The notes beneath the pieces were generated by a model. That model was not told the origin of the DNA. It saw only the letters and a program-made list of their open reading frames with translations, and did no database searches. From Flexivirga endophytica (GTDB taxonomy: Bacteria; Actinomycetota; Actinomycetes; Actinomycetales; Dermatophilaceae): a stretch of 64,000 nucleotides of DNA. The stretch covers positions 248,001-312,000 of the forward strand of contig NZ_BMHI01000002.1 of NCBI RefSeq assembly GCF_014640635.1, read 5' to 3'. How positions within the stretch are numbered: the stretch's first letter is position 1; every line of letters starts with the position of its first letter. Of this stretch, positions 9,601-17,016 are shown in pieces. Position numbers and translations under genes: made by a program.

Positions 9601-10040
9601 ACGCCGAACTGCTCGACAACGAGCTGCTCGGTGGGCAGGTGCTGCGCGGCTACCTCACCGGGTCGATCGACGTGGTGCTGCGGGTGGGTGAGCGCTATCT
9701 GGTCGCCGACTACAAGACCAACTGGCTGGGCCCCGCCGACGAGTCACTGCTGTTGGGTGCCTACGGTCCCGAGCCGCTGGCGGCCGCGATGGGGCACTCC
9801 GACTATCCGTTGCAGGCGCTCTTGTATGCCGCCACGCTGCACCGCTATCTGCGCTGGCGATTGCCTGACTACGACCCGGAGCGACACCTCGGTGGTGTGC
9901 TCTACCTATACCTGCGAGGTATGGCGGGTGCGGATTCCCCTGTGGTGGAAGGCAATCCGACCGGTGTCTTCTCGTGGAGCCCACCGGCCGCGTTGGTGCT
10001 CGAATTGTCCGACCTGCTCGACGGCGAAGGTGGTGTGTGA
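6675..10040 (+). CDS. recB: exodeoxyribonuclease V subunit beta (RecB)
   Basis: A 1121-residue SF1A helicase-nuclease that unwinds and degrades double-strand ends and loads RecA. Walker A is EASAGTGKTWT at residues 23-33. Later motifs include VVLIDEFQDTDPVQWEVF (motif II, about 265), TNWRSDAPL (about 325), LLTIHGSKGLEFP (motif V region, about 618) and LLYVALTRAKSQ (motif VI, about 684). The C-terminal nuclease carries the catalytic DYKTN at about residue 1012. Between helicase and nuclease, a stretch around residues 830-845 is encoded by a palindromic element (9161-9203) and looks inserted. The true start is the ATG overlapping the recC stop; the frame is open further upstream but antisense-like there. 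Confidence 0.95.
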   Translation: MTPLLDEPFDIHGPLPTGTTVLEASAGTGKTWTIAALVTRYVAEGVHTLDELLVVTFGRAASRELRERVREQLVACAEALDDPDAIPTDPLLVTLRDVDPAERATRARRVRDALAAFDEATIATIHQFCHQVLRGLGIAGDTDAGATLVEDVDDLLMEVVDDLYLRGFARQESRPEFDLAEARRIARRVAGDPSAQLVPLRPEPNTPAARRVGFARAVRGELARRKRRLGVLTYDDLLSQVADALRDPDGPARERLRRQWKVVLIDEFQDTDPVQWEVFDRAFRGHATMVLIGDPKQAIYAFRGGDVTTYLQAAHTAGVRRTLGTNWRSDAPLVAALGRFLTGAALGDPEILVHPVTASHTETRLVGAPEPAPFRIRLLGADQVARSQLLKDDAIRAAAYRERAAQDAAHDIARLLGSNATYDDSGHARPIRPSDIAVLASRNDHLALMQQQLREVGVPAVLSGAGSVFRTPAARAWRILLEAMDQPHRSARIRAAALTPFIGKTATELDADSELLTEQVTDRVRWLASVYERRGIAAVFEICNIDGLPARVLAEIGGERELTDLRHIAEALHAVSMERASGLPALLAWLQEQAEQDRPASGDARARRLDSDAQAVQLLTIHGSKGLEFPIVYLPFVADRWVSDDDNPLFHAPGDPPRRSIYVGQADREAGKLARQEDAGESLRLLYVALTRAKSQVVAWWGPSNNAPDSAIHRMLIDRDPAAPTAAGAIADSRGHRSETEAGALLQRWSDAGGPQWERVTKAGSDPVRSAVAATDLTVRRFTRVIDEDWRRTSYSALSRVLEQLPAADGVSSEPDADVKNDELLLEHADRVAGEERDRVSRSAHLDSGLDRESPMATLPVGATFGSLVHAVLETADPTATDLAAELTTRVHEQLVRWPVDVDVEVLVDALVRVYDTPLGPLAGGVTLRSVGRNKLAELDFELPLGAQDGDERVRLGQLAAILRRHLAAGDPLLPYAELLDNELLGGQVLRGYLTGSIDVVLRVGERYLVADYKTNWLGPADESLLLGAYGPEPLAAAMGHSDYPLQALLYAATLHRYLRWRLPDYDPERHLGGVLYLYLRGMAGADSPVVEGNPTGVFSWSPPAALVLELSDLLDGEGGV
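9161..9203. repeat. palindromic element, family I, in frame inside recB
   Basis: It begins tgatcgagtagcgggcg and ends cgtatcgagatcc, matching related copies in recD and the HNH gene. It is read in frame as DRVAGEERDRVSRS, in the same frame as the copy in the HNH gene (RVAAEER...VSRP). It lies in the linker between the RecB helicase and nuclease domains. Confidence 0.7.
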
Positions 10041-11911
10041 TGGCAGTCGACGACGACGTCCGGATCGCGCGGCGCGCTGATGGCGTGTTGGCGGCTGCCA
10101 ACCGTGCCGGCATTCTCGAGCCTGCCGACGTGCATGTCGCCCGGCAATTGGGCGACATTGCCGCAGAGGCGGATCCGTCGGTCGTGCTGGCGCTCGCGCT
10201 GACCGTTCGCACGGTGCGGAGCGGGTCGATCTGCCTCGACCTGCACGAGGCCGTCGACCCGTCCGCGCTGACGCCGGTCGAGGACACCGAGCGGGCAGAT
10301 GATGAGCAAGAGGGCGGATCGAGCGCAGCCCTGAGTGGCCGCGAGGAACCAGCGGCGTATCGAGATCCCGATCCGGCCGACCCCGCCATACAACAGGGTC
10401 TGCACGAGGACTGGCCGACCGACGCGGACGCGTGGCTGCGTGCCGTGCAGGACAGCGCTCTGCTCCGATCCGGTGTGTTGCGAGTCGAATTCGGGCTCGT
10501 CTACCTCGACCGTTACCACCGCGAGGAGGTCCGCGTCGCGCAGATCCTGCGCGAGCGGGCGACGCAGGATCCGCCCGCCGTCGATGCGGCGACCCTCGAA
10601 GCCGGTCTATTACGGCTGTTCGACGGTGAGACGTATGCCGAGCAACGCTCCGCCGCCGAGAGCGCGGTCCGGCAGTGGACCACCGTGCTCACCGGTGGTC
10701 CCGGCACCGGCAAGACGTCGACGGTCGCCCGGCTGCTGGTGCTGCTCGGTGAGCAATGGGACGCGTCCGGGCAGACCCGGCCGTTGCGGGTCGCGCTCGC
10801 CGCGCCCACCGGGAAGGCGGCCGCTCGACTCAAGGAGTCCGTCTCGCAGGCGGCGGCGCAGCTCGCTTCCGGCGACGCGGCGCGGATCCAGGATCTCGAC
10901 GCAATGACGTTGCATCGATTGCTTGGTTGGAATTCCCGCAGCAGCAACAAGATCCGCTTTAACGAGAGCAATCGTCTGCCGCACGACCTGATCGTCGTCG
11001 ACGAGACGTCGATGGTGGCGCTGACCATGATGTCCCGGTTGCTGCGGGCGACCCGGCCCACCAGTCGACTGGTCCTGGTCGGTGACGCCGAGCAACTCGC
11101 GTCGGTCGACGCGGGCGCCGTGATGGCCGACCTGGTCGAGGGCTACCAGCAGCTCGCCCCGCGAACCGTGTGCCGACTGACCACCTCACATCGGTTCGAC
11201 GCAGAGATCGGCTCCCTGGCGGCCGCGGTGCGTGCCGGCGACCCGGACCGGGCGATTGCGCTGCTGCGCGCGGGCGGTGAGGCGGTCAGCTGGATCGAGG
11301 ACCACGATCCGGCGCCGGTGCTCCGCGGCCGACTGCTGGACCACGCACTCCGACTGCGCGAGCGCGCCGTCGCAGGCGACGCGGCCGGTGCGCTCACCGT
11401 CCTCGGTGAGCACCGGCTGCTCTGCGCGCAGCGCACCGGCCCGCGGGGCGTGCGCTGGTGGAACCACCTGGTCGACGAGTGGCTGTCGGAAGCGACCGGT
11501 GATCCCCTCTGGGAGCCGATGTATGTCGGGCGGCCGATCCTGGTGACTCGCAACGACTATGCACTCGGCGTGCACAACGGCGACACCGGCGTCGTGATGG
11601 GCGGGGACGGCGCGGCGGTCGCGCAGATCGGCACCGCGGCCGGACCGGTACCGATCGCCGCGAGTCGGCTGTCCGACATCGAGACGATGCACGCGATGAC
11701 GATCCACAAGAGCCAGGGCAGCGAGGCCGGCGCGATCACCGTGCTGCTGCCGCAGGAGGAATCCCCTTTGCTGACAAAGGAACTCCTCTACACCGCGGTC
11801 ACCCGTGCGCAGCGGCACGTCACGATCGTCGGCAGCGAGGAGACGGTTCGTGCCGCGGTCACCGCGCAGATCCGTCGCGCGACCGGGCTGCGTCGGCGAC
11901 TCGGCGGCTAG
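10040..11911 (+). CDS. recD: exodeoxyribonuclease V subunit alpha (RecD)
   Basis: A 623-residue SF1B 5'-3' helicase, the fast motor of RecBCD. Walker A is LTGGPGTGKTSTVARLL at about residues 216-232; Walker B/motif II is LIVVDETSMV at about 315; motif VI is LLYTAVTRAQRHVTIVG near residue 585. The N-terminal domain (about residues 1-150) contacts RecC in the family. Residues about 93-110 come from a palindromic element (10316-10368). The ATG overlaps the recB TGA by 1 nt, so all three subunits are translationally coupled in the order recC-recB-recD. Confidence 0.94.
   Translation: MAVDDDVRIARRADGVLAAANRAGILEPADVHVARQLGDIAAEADPSVVLALALTVRTVRSGSICLDLHEAVDPSALTPVEDTERADDEQEGGSSAALSGREEPAAYRDPDPADPAIQQGLHEDWPTDADAWLRAVQDSALLRSGVLRVEFGLVYLDRYHREEVRVAQILRERATQDPPAVDAATLEAGLLRLFDGETYAEQRSAAESAVRQWTTVLTGGPGTGKTSTVARLLVLLGEQWDASGQTRPLRVALAAPTGKAAARLKESVSQAAAQLASGDAARIQDLDAMTLHRLLGWNSRSSNKIRFNESNRLPHDLIVVDETSMVALTMMSRLLRATRPTSRLVLVGDAEQLASVDAGAVMADLVEGYQQLAPRTVCRLTTSHRFDAEIGSLAAAVRAGDPDRAIALLRAGGEAVSWIEDHDPAPVLRGRLLDHALRLRERAVAGDAAGALTVLGEHRLLCAQRTGPRGVRWWNHLVDEWLSEATGDPLWEPMYVGRPILVTRNDYALGVHNGDTGVVMGGDGAAVAQIGTAAGPVPIAASRLSDIETMHAMTIHKSQGSEAGAITVLLPQEESPLLTKELLYTAVTRAQRHVTIVGSEETVRAAVTAQIRRATGLRRRLGG
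10316..10368. repeat. palindromic element, family I, in frame inside recD
   Basis: Ends ggatcgagcgcag and cgtatcgagatcc around a ggccgcgaggaacc core, related to the elements at 9161 and 12991. It is read without stops as SSAALSGREEPAAYRDPD, in a region of RecD that is otherwise a variable linker before the motor core. Confidence 0.6.
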
Positions 11912-12184
11912 TGCAGAGCAGGCGACCCGGGCGACGCGGAGGGATGGCCCGGGTAGGCCGACCCTGCCGCCGCGCCCGCGTTCGATCAACGCAGTTGCGG
12001 TCCAGCATGGGCGTTTTCGCCGTGCTGTCGAGGTCCGGTATGTAGTTGGCGTGGTCGTTGTCCGCCACTGGGATCGAGTCCGGTCGGGCTGAGCTCAACC
12101 CTGAGTGAATCCAAGCGTGCGAGGCCGTTCGCGGAGGGCACGCCGCGCGGAAATACCGAAATATGTTCGATGAAGCCCTAGCCA
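11912..12184. other. non-coding stretch before the HNH gene
   Basis: About 270 bp between the recD stop and the HNH-gene promoter. I see no convincing reading frame or structured RNA. The part near 12150-12180 is clearly more AT-rich (aaataccgaaatatg), as expected just upstream of a promoter. Confidence 0.4.
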
Positions 12185-12212
12185 TTGACAGTGCTTCGCG
12201 GTATCCTGTATT
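12185..12212 (+). promoter_or_regulatory. sigma70-type promoter for the HNH gene
   Basis: Perfect -35 TTGACA (12185-12190), 16-bp spacer, -10 TGTATT (12207-12212). It lies about 40 bp upstream of the start codon; a purine-rich Shine-Dalgarno (aggggaggggg) sits between. Confidence 0.6.
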
Positions 12213-12249
12213 TGAGCGAAACCGCTTACAGGGGAGGGGGATTCACGCC

Positions 12250-13707
12250 ATGACCATTGATCATTCGACAGTGAATGGTGCCTGGATCGCGGAGCCGGGG
12301 CGGGGACCGGAAGTGCTCGCCGGGCTGCAGGCTGCTGTTCAATTGCTGGACGAGGTGCCGCGTGTGGTGCATCAGCTCGGCGAGGCGCAGGTGGGCGACT
12401 TGGTGTCAGTGTTGTTGCGGTGGCACGGACGGGCGGCGCAGGTGACGACGCTCGTGACGGCGGACGCGGTCGAACAGGGCTGTTTGCTCCGGTCCGATGC
12501 GGCGAACACTGCGCAGTGGGTCGCTGGGCACTTGGCCGATGGGGTGCCGGTGGAACCGAAGACGGTGCGGGCGATGGCGTCGGTCGCTGATGCGTGCCGG
12601 GACCGAAAGAACGCGGTGATCACGCAAGCGTTGCGGGACGGTTCGTGTTCGGTGGAGTCCGCACGGACCGCGCTCACCCAGGCCGACAAAGTCGCCCCCG
12701 TGATTCCGACTGCGGAGCGTGAGGAGATTCTGGGTTGGTACCTGCAACTCGACCCCGCCCTCGGGTGTGCCGGACTCACCCAGTTGACGCGGCAGATCAT
12801 CGCCCGGTTCGACCCCGACAAACTCTCCGACAATGACGAGAAGCTGGAGCGGACTGAGTCGTTGACCTGGTCCACCACCCCGACCGGCATGACTCGGCTG
12901 GTGGCGGAGTTGTCGCCGGCGAACGCCGCGATCCTCAAAGACGCCATCAACGCCAAGTCCGCACCCGATCCCGCGAAGCCTGCCGATGGTGGTCGAGTAG
13001 CGGCGGAGGAGCGTAGCGGGGGAGCCGGCGTATCGAGGCCCCATGAGCCCTCGGGGCCGAGTCGTGCCGGCGGTACCGGTGCGGCGTTCGGACTCGGCGC
13101 CGACAATGCACCCGAGGACTCCGATTCGACCGTGGACTCTGGTGAATCGGTGCGTGACGAGCGGACCCCGGGCAAACGACGCGTCGACGCGCTGCTGGAC
13201 CTGGTCGGTGCCGGTGCCCGCGCAGCAACCGGGGAAGGCACCCAATCCAGTGCCGCCACCGTGCTGCTGACCATGGGCCTGGAAACCCTGACCCAAGGCC
13301 TCGGCGCGGCGGCCACGACCACCGGTGACACGGTCGACGCCGGTGCGGCACGAAGGTTCGCGTGCACCGCGGACCTGATCCCCGCAGTGCTCGGCGGACC
13401 CAGCGCACCGTTGGACGTCGGACGGCGAGAACGCCTGGCCACCAGAGCAATCCGGGCCGCGGTCATCCTGCGCGACGGCGGGTGCACGTTCCCCGGTTGT
13501 GACCGGCCACCGGGTTTCTGCGAAGTGCATCATGTCCGGCCGTGGTGGGCAGGCGGCGAAACCTCCCTGGCGAACTCGGCCATGTTGTGCGGCCGACACC
13601 ACCAGACCGTGCACCGCAAGGGCTACACCGCCGACATACAACCCGACCGCGTGCGCTGGGATCTCACACCTGGGCTGATGGCAGGCCACCAGACCGCAGC
13701 AGCCTGA
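12250..13707 (+). CDS. DUF222 domain HNH endonuclease (13E12-type)
   Basis: 485 residues. The N-terminal two thirds is the DUF222 region typical of actinobacterial 13E12-repeat proteins. The C-terminus has the HNH nuclease: zinc-ligand-like CTFPGCDRPPGFCEVHHVRP, then SLANSAMLCGRHHQTVH, with the catalytic HH pair and the CxxHH end. These proteins are multicopy in many actinobacteria; their biological role is uncertain (mobile-element or DNA-repair associated). Residues about 248-264 derive from a palindromic element. The linker that follows (to about 320) is low-complexity and Gly/Ser/Asp-rich. ATG chosen for its strong SD; the upstream open frame crosses the promoter. Confidence 0.85.
   Translation: MTIDHSTVNGAWIAEPGRGPEVLAGLQAAVQLLDEVPRVVHQLGEAQVGDLVSVLLRWHGRAAQVTTLVTADAVEQGCLLRSDAANTAQWVAGHLADGVPVEPKTVRAMASVADACRDRKNAVITQALRDGSCSVESARTALTQADKVAPVIPTAEREEILGWYLQLDPALGCAGLTQLTRQIIARFDPDKLSDNDEKLERTESLTWSTTPTGMTRLVAELSPANAAILKDAINAKSAPDPAKPADGGRVAAEERSGGAGVSRPHEPSGPSRAGGTGAAFGLGADNAPEDSDSTVDSGESVRDERTPGKRRVDALLDLVGAGARAATGEGTQSSAATVLLTMGLETLTQGLGAAATTTGDTVDAGAARRFACTADLIPAVLGGPSAPLDVGRRERLATRAIRAAVILRDGGCTFPGCDRPPGFCEVHHVRPWWAGGETSLANSAMLCGRHHQTVHRKGYTADIQPDRVRWDLTPGLMAGHQTAAA
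12991..13040. repeat. palindromic element, family I, in frame inside the HNH gene
   Basis: Starts ggtcgagtagcggcgg and ends ggcgtatcgaggcc, with a ggaggagcgtagcggggg core shared with the family II copy in thrS. It is translated as GRVAAEERSGGAGVSRP in the linker between DUF222 and HNH domains. Confidence 0.7.
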
Positions 13708-13939
13708 GCCGCGCGGCGGTTCGACACGCGCGTGCCGTAGCAGGCCCGGGTCCCGGGACGTCCAGGCGAACGAGGTAACGGGAACGAGCGTCGCCACGCG
13801 ACGGAACAGCACGTCTCAGTGTGCGATTGCACCAATGGTGCTTCCTATGGCGAACGTCTTGTGGCACGCCCCGCGTGTCAATCCACCATCGAGACGGCAG
13901 CGGTCTGCCTCCGGCAGGCATCCGCGTCCGGAGCGGTGC

Positions 13940-14251
13940 TTACGACTCACCTTCACTGAGACGCACGAAGGCGCCACCTTCCGACCGGGTGTACTCGCGA
14001 TTGGCGTTCTTATCGATCTTTCGCTCGATCTCAGTTTGGAGATCGACGTTCAGAATCTCCGCGAGTCCGAGCAGGTAGATCGCAACATCGGCCAGCTCCT
14101 CGCCCACGGTGCCTGTGCCGCGATGCCACGCTTCGAACGCCTCCGCAATCTCCCCTTGCAGTAGGCAGAACTCAAGTGGCACGTCGGTGGTGTTGAACCC
14201 CTTGGCGACCTTGTTCGCGAAGACGACTTGCTGCCCCGATGCAATGTCCAT
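13940..14251 (-). CDS. MazG-like nucleotide pyrophosphohydrolase
   Basis: A 103-residue all-alpha protein with the MazG metal-binding pattern EIAEAFEAW (about residues 34-42) and GEELADVAIYLLGLAE (about 50-65), giving the ExxE...ExxD ligand set. The family hydrolyses (d)NTPs to monophosphates and pyrophosphate for pool sanitation. Single-domain size agrees with MazG-like proteins rather than the 260-residue MazG. ATG start at 14251. It stands alone on the minus strand with no operon partner. Confidence 0.75.
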   Translation of the reverse strand: MDIASGQQVVFANKVAKGFNTTDVPLEFCLLQGEIAEAFEAWHRGTGTVGEELADVAIYLLGLAEILNVDLQTEIERKIDKNANREYTRSEGGAFVRLSEGES

Positions 14252-14397
14252 GCCTCGGTTCTACAGGCTCCGCGCGGTCAGACGTGGCGTTCCGGGCACT
14301 CGGCCGCACTTCCGGCCCTGGGGTCATCGTCGCTCGTCTCCGGAGGCTTGCTTTGCAGGTCGTGACCGTAGATGAGCAGACGACGCGTGTTCCGAAG

Positions 14398-14664
14398 ATG
14401 CGCGACGCGATCGCCATTGCGGTCGCTTTGCTGGCGACCGGCTCGAACACGCCGGCCACTGTGGAGGTCGCGTGTCTTCGCCCCTCGGCTTCATTCTGGG
14501 AGTCGCGGGCTGTTCTGATTGACATGCTCATCGAGCAGGGCATGCCGATCCGCGGGAGTGCCGACGATTCTTATTGGATCTGGATCGACGGCTTCGGAAA
14601 CGGTCTGCTCACCATCGGTGAGTTTGAACTTTGGTTCTATGAACGCCTTCCAGCCTGGCAATAG
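14398..14664 (+). CDS. hypothetical protein, about 88 residues
   Basis: I do not recognise a family. From the ATG at 14398 the product starts MRDAIAIAVALLATGSN and has an aromatic-rich C-terminus (SYWIWIDGFGNGLLT, then ELWFYERLPAWQ). The composition of the C-terminal half is protein-like, but GC at third positions is lower than in neighbours. Start is uncertain: a GTG at 14362 in the same frame would add 12 residues. It diverges from the MazG-like gene, in a stretch that looks acquired. Confidence 0.45.
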   Translation: MRDAIAIAVALLATGSNTPATVEVACLRPSASFWESRAVLIDMLIEQGMPIRGSADDSYWIWIDGFGNGLLTIGEFELWFYERLPAWQ

Positions 14665-14943
14665 GGGCCGCCGGACCAACAGTTGGTGACGATGCTCGCC
14701 GAACGAGATAGCGAGACCGACCCGGTCTGCAAGTCCACAGTGGAGCGCCGGATGCGAGACGTCGCTCGACGGGCGCGACGTCATTGACCAGGTCGGCTCG
14801 ACTTGCCCGACATGTGGCGACCGACGGTTTGGCGCAGAATTCCCGTTTGACGATCGGTGTGCGAGGCATGCGGTTAGCTGAACGATTCAGTCCGGCAGGC
14901 CCCGTCGGCGTCGTAATGGTTGTCGAGGGCAGCCCTATCAACG
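14665..14943. other. non-coding or degenerate stretch
   Basis: About 280 bp before the toxin-antitoxin promoter with no convincing reading frame on either strand and no structured element I can support. Confidence 0.4.
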
Positions 14944-14960
14944 GTATGATTTAGTCATAC
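14944..14960 (+). promoter_or_regulatory. operator and -10 box of the toxin-antitoxin operon
   Basis: Perfect inverted repeat GTATGA-tttag-TCATAC. The -10 hexamer TATGAT (14945-14950) lies inside it, so a bound antitoxin would block RNA polymerase. It is 18 bp upstream of the antitoxin GTG, and a TGGAGG Shine-Dalgarno lies between. Confidence 0.6.
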
Positions 14961-14977
14961 TGAGTGGAGGTGGTGCC

Positions 14978-15229
14978 GTGGTTCACAAGGTGGCGATCAC
15001 GTTGCCCGAGGAACTGTACGACTTGGTCGAGCGGGCCCGGGGCATCGAGCATCGCTCTCGCTCGGAGGTGATCCAAGAGGCGCTGCGCACGCACTTCGGC
15101 GAGTCGGTCTACGTTCCGTCCGACGCAGAGCGTCGCGCCCTTGCCGAGGCTCTCGACGAGTTCGACCAAAACCCGGGCGCGCAACGCGAATGGGACGACG
15201 TCCGCCATGAGCTGTGGCCGAAGGAGTGA
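14978..15229 (+). CDS. ribbon-helix-helix antitoxin (CopG/ParD type)
   Basis: 83 residues. The N-terminus KVAITLPEELYDLVERAR followed by SRSEVIQEALRTHF is the beta-alpha-alpha ribbon-helix-helix DNA-binding fold. The C-terminal tail (AEALDEFDQNPGAQREW) would wrap the toxin. Such antitoxins bind a palindromic operator over their own promoter, and one is present just upstream. GTG start preceded by tggaggtgg. The end overlaps the toxin start by 16 nt. Confidence 0.85.
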   Translation: MVHKVAITLPEELYDLVERARGIEHRSRSEVIQEALRTHFGESVYVPSDAERRALAEALDEFDQNPGAQREWDDVRHELWPKE

Positions 15230-15528
15230 CGGTCGCCCTCGGCGAGCACGCCGTCGCGGATCTGCGCCGCGCCCGGGACCACTACGCGCGGATCGATCCC
15301 GCGCTGAGCCACAACTTCGCCGACGCCTTCGACATGGTGGTTTCCCGCATCAGGGCGTTTCCGCACGGCGCGCCACCAGTGGAGGGGTTCCCTGGCCTGC
15401 GACGAGCTCGAATGCGGCGATTCCCGTACGGAGTCTTCTACCGCGACGCCCCCGATCAGGATCCCGTCATCCTCGTCGTCCGCGTGCTGCACAGCTCCCG
15501 CGACGCGAGCCGACACCTTGACCACTGA
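15214..15528 (+). CDS. RelE/ParE superfamily toxin
   Basis: 104 residues beginning VAEGVTVALGEHAVADLRRAR, with the helical hairpin typical of ParE, then MRRFPYGVFYRDAPDQDPVILVVRVLHSSRD, the conserved beta-sheet ending in the RVLHxxRD block characteristic of ParE toxins. Family members poison gyrase or cleave mRNA. It is translationally coupled to the antitoxin by overlap. Start either GTG 15214 (chosen, with the 16-nt overlap) or GTG 15226. Confidence 0.85.
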   Translation: MAEGVTVALGEHAVADLRRARDHYARIDPALSHNFADAFDMVVSRIRAFPHGAPPVEGFPGLRRARMRRFPYGVFYRDAPDQDPVILVVRVLHSSRDASRHLDH

Positions 15529-15575
15529 CCGCGGTGTGCTGATCCGGGGCATGACAGTGCCCAGTGGGCTATCGG

Positions 15576-15908
15576 CTAACGGTCCGTCGGTGGGTCGATC
15601 TCGCCGGTAAGCGTGCCTACCGGCGAGGACGGTCGTCGCGGCTCGCGAACACCGGCCCGGCCCGGCGAAGCCGACCAGTGAACGACGAGCGGATCCCAAC
15701 GCTGGCGACTTGATCCCGCAGGTGGCTCCTGCTCGGTGACCCAGTAGTCGTCGGGCCAGGTCAGAGCAGCCAGTGGTGGTCCATCCGGGTCCGGTTGCGC
15801 GAGTTTGAGGCGGGCGACGTAGGCCACCCGGGCCGCGTCGCGGACCTGCAGACCGACGACATCGGGTACTTCGACAATGTCGGCGTAACGCGAAGAATCA
15901 CGGGACAT
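15576..15908 (-). CDS. small PASTA-domain protein
   Basis: 110 residues. One PASTA domain covers about residues 12-78: VEVPDVVGLQVRDAARVA, then YWVTEQEPPAGSSRQRWDPLVVHW. PASTA domains normally bind peptidoglycan fragments on Ser/Thr kinases or penicillin-binding proteins. Here there is no signal peptide, membrane helix or kinase domain, so the cellular location is unclear. The tail is basic and disordered. It follows the protease gene on the same strand after about 100 bp. Confidence 0.65.
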   Translation of the reverse strand: MSRDSSRYADIVEVPDVVGLQVRDAARVAYVARLKLAQPDPDGPPLAALTWPDDYWVTEQEPPAGSSRQRWDPLVVHWSASPGRAGVREPRRPSSPVGTLTGEIDPPTDR

Positions 15909-16009
15909 GGACGGCTAGCCCTCCTTGCAGCCATCGTCCACCCGATCAAGACGACTGTCACGCGGAGAACTCAGTGCCGAAGTCTCTACGTCGACGGGCG
16001 GGTAGGCAA

Positions 16010-16891
16010 CTACGTCACCGGCGTGGTGAGGGCCATGACGCCGCGGCCGATGTCGTAGGTCTGCACATATCGGTCGAGGAATTCGGTACCGATCAGTCCG
16101 TTCAGCGCGATGTCCTGGAACATCACTGTCGGACCTCGAAGTACGGTCTCGGGCGCAGTGGCGATGCTGATGTCTCCTTCGATCGGGACGAAGCGCCGCA
16201 CGTAGTCGTGGCCGGTCTCGTCGATGCCTTCGTCCGTGCGCCTTCCCCTCTCCGTGCCGTCGACTGCGCAGGACTTCATGAAGCGGTCATCCAGAATCGT
16301 TGCCGCTGAACCGGTGTCGATCTCGACCTCGGTCACAGTGCCATCCGGCAGCTGGAGGTCGGTTCGCAGGTCGACGGCCGGGCCGTCGCGGCGGACTCGG
16401 ACAGGTACGTCGATCTGGGGTGCGCCAGCCGAGGCGGGCAGTGCGCCCAGGCCGACTACCGACCTGAACGGATCGATGGTGAGGATCAGCTCGCCGAGCA
16501 GGTCGAGACCGATGATGCCGTCGAAGCCTTCAGGCCCGTCCGTCGCGCCAAGGTCAGCGATGCCTGCGAGTCCGGACACGACGGCGAAACCGCCGGACGC
16601 CGCAGCGGGGCTTGCGCTACGGAGCTCCAGCGACGGCAGTTCGACCAGGGGGACTTCGACCGCCTGCCCTGACATGCGGTGGCCGGTGTAGCTGTCGCCG
16701 GTCTTGATGAAGTCACAGCTACGGGCCAGGCCTGTGGAGACGATGGTGATTCCGATGCCGGTGTCGACCAGAAATCGTGCGCTCGCGCCGTCGGGCAAGC
16801 CGATCCGGATGCGAGCGAAGTGGTGGACGCGGTCAAACGGAACTTCGAACACTTCGGCACAGTAGCCCGCTCCACATTCGGTGGTAGCCAT
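16010..16891 (-). CDS. retropepsin-like aspartyl protease, tandem
   Basis: 293 residues with two aspartyl-protease active-site motifs: FLVDTGIGITIV (about residues 40-51) and VEIDTGSAATIL (about 190-201). Each is followed by the hydrophobic-hydrophobic-Gly segment of the fold (GFDGIIGLDLLGEL and LNGLIGTEFLDRY). This is the pattern of a single-chain pseudo-dimer, each half donating one Asp. No signal peptide is visible. Substrate unknown. ATG 16891 preceded by a purine-poor region, so the start is moderately certain. Confidence 0.75.
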   Translation of the reverse strand: MATTECGAGYCAEVFEVPFDRVHHFARIRIGLPDGASARFLVDTGIGITIVSTGLARSCDFIKTGDSYTGHRMSGQAVEVPLVELPSLELRSASPAAASGGFAVVSGLAGIADLGATDGPEGFDGIIGLDLLGELILTIDPFRSVVGLGALPASAGAPQIDVPVRVRRDGPAVDLRTDLQLPDGTVTEVEIDTGSAATILDDRFMKSCAVDGTERGRRTDEGIDETGHDYVRRFVPIEGDISIATAPETVLRGPTVMFQDIALNGLIGTEFLDRYVQTYDIGRGVMALTTPVT

Positions 16892-17016
16892 CAGGGAAAT
16901 GGGCGCGGCACGCAGTCCCGTGCCCAGCTCAGTCTCGAATGAGAGATCGGGTCACGGGACAGCTACCTGGGCCGCGGAATCGGCTGGCTCCATCCGCCAA
17001 CAGGAGGAGAGACTGC

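Noticed and set aside
12150-12175. LexA-like box (CGAA...TTCG) before the HNH gene
   Set aside because: Spacing is one base short and the arms are incomplete compared with the actinobacterial TCGAAC-n4-GTTCGA consensus.
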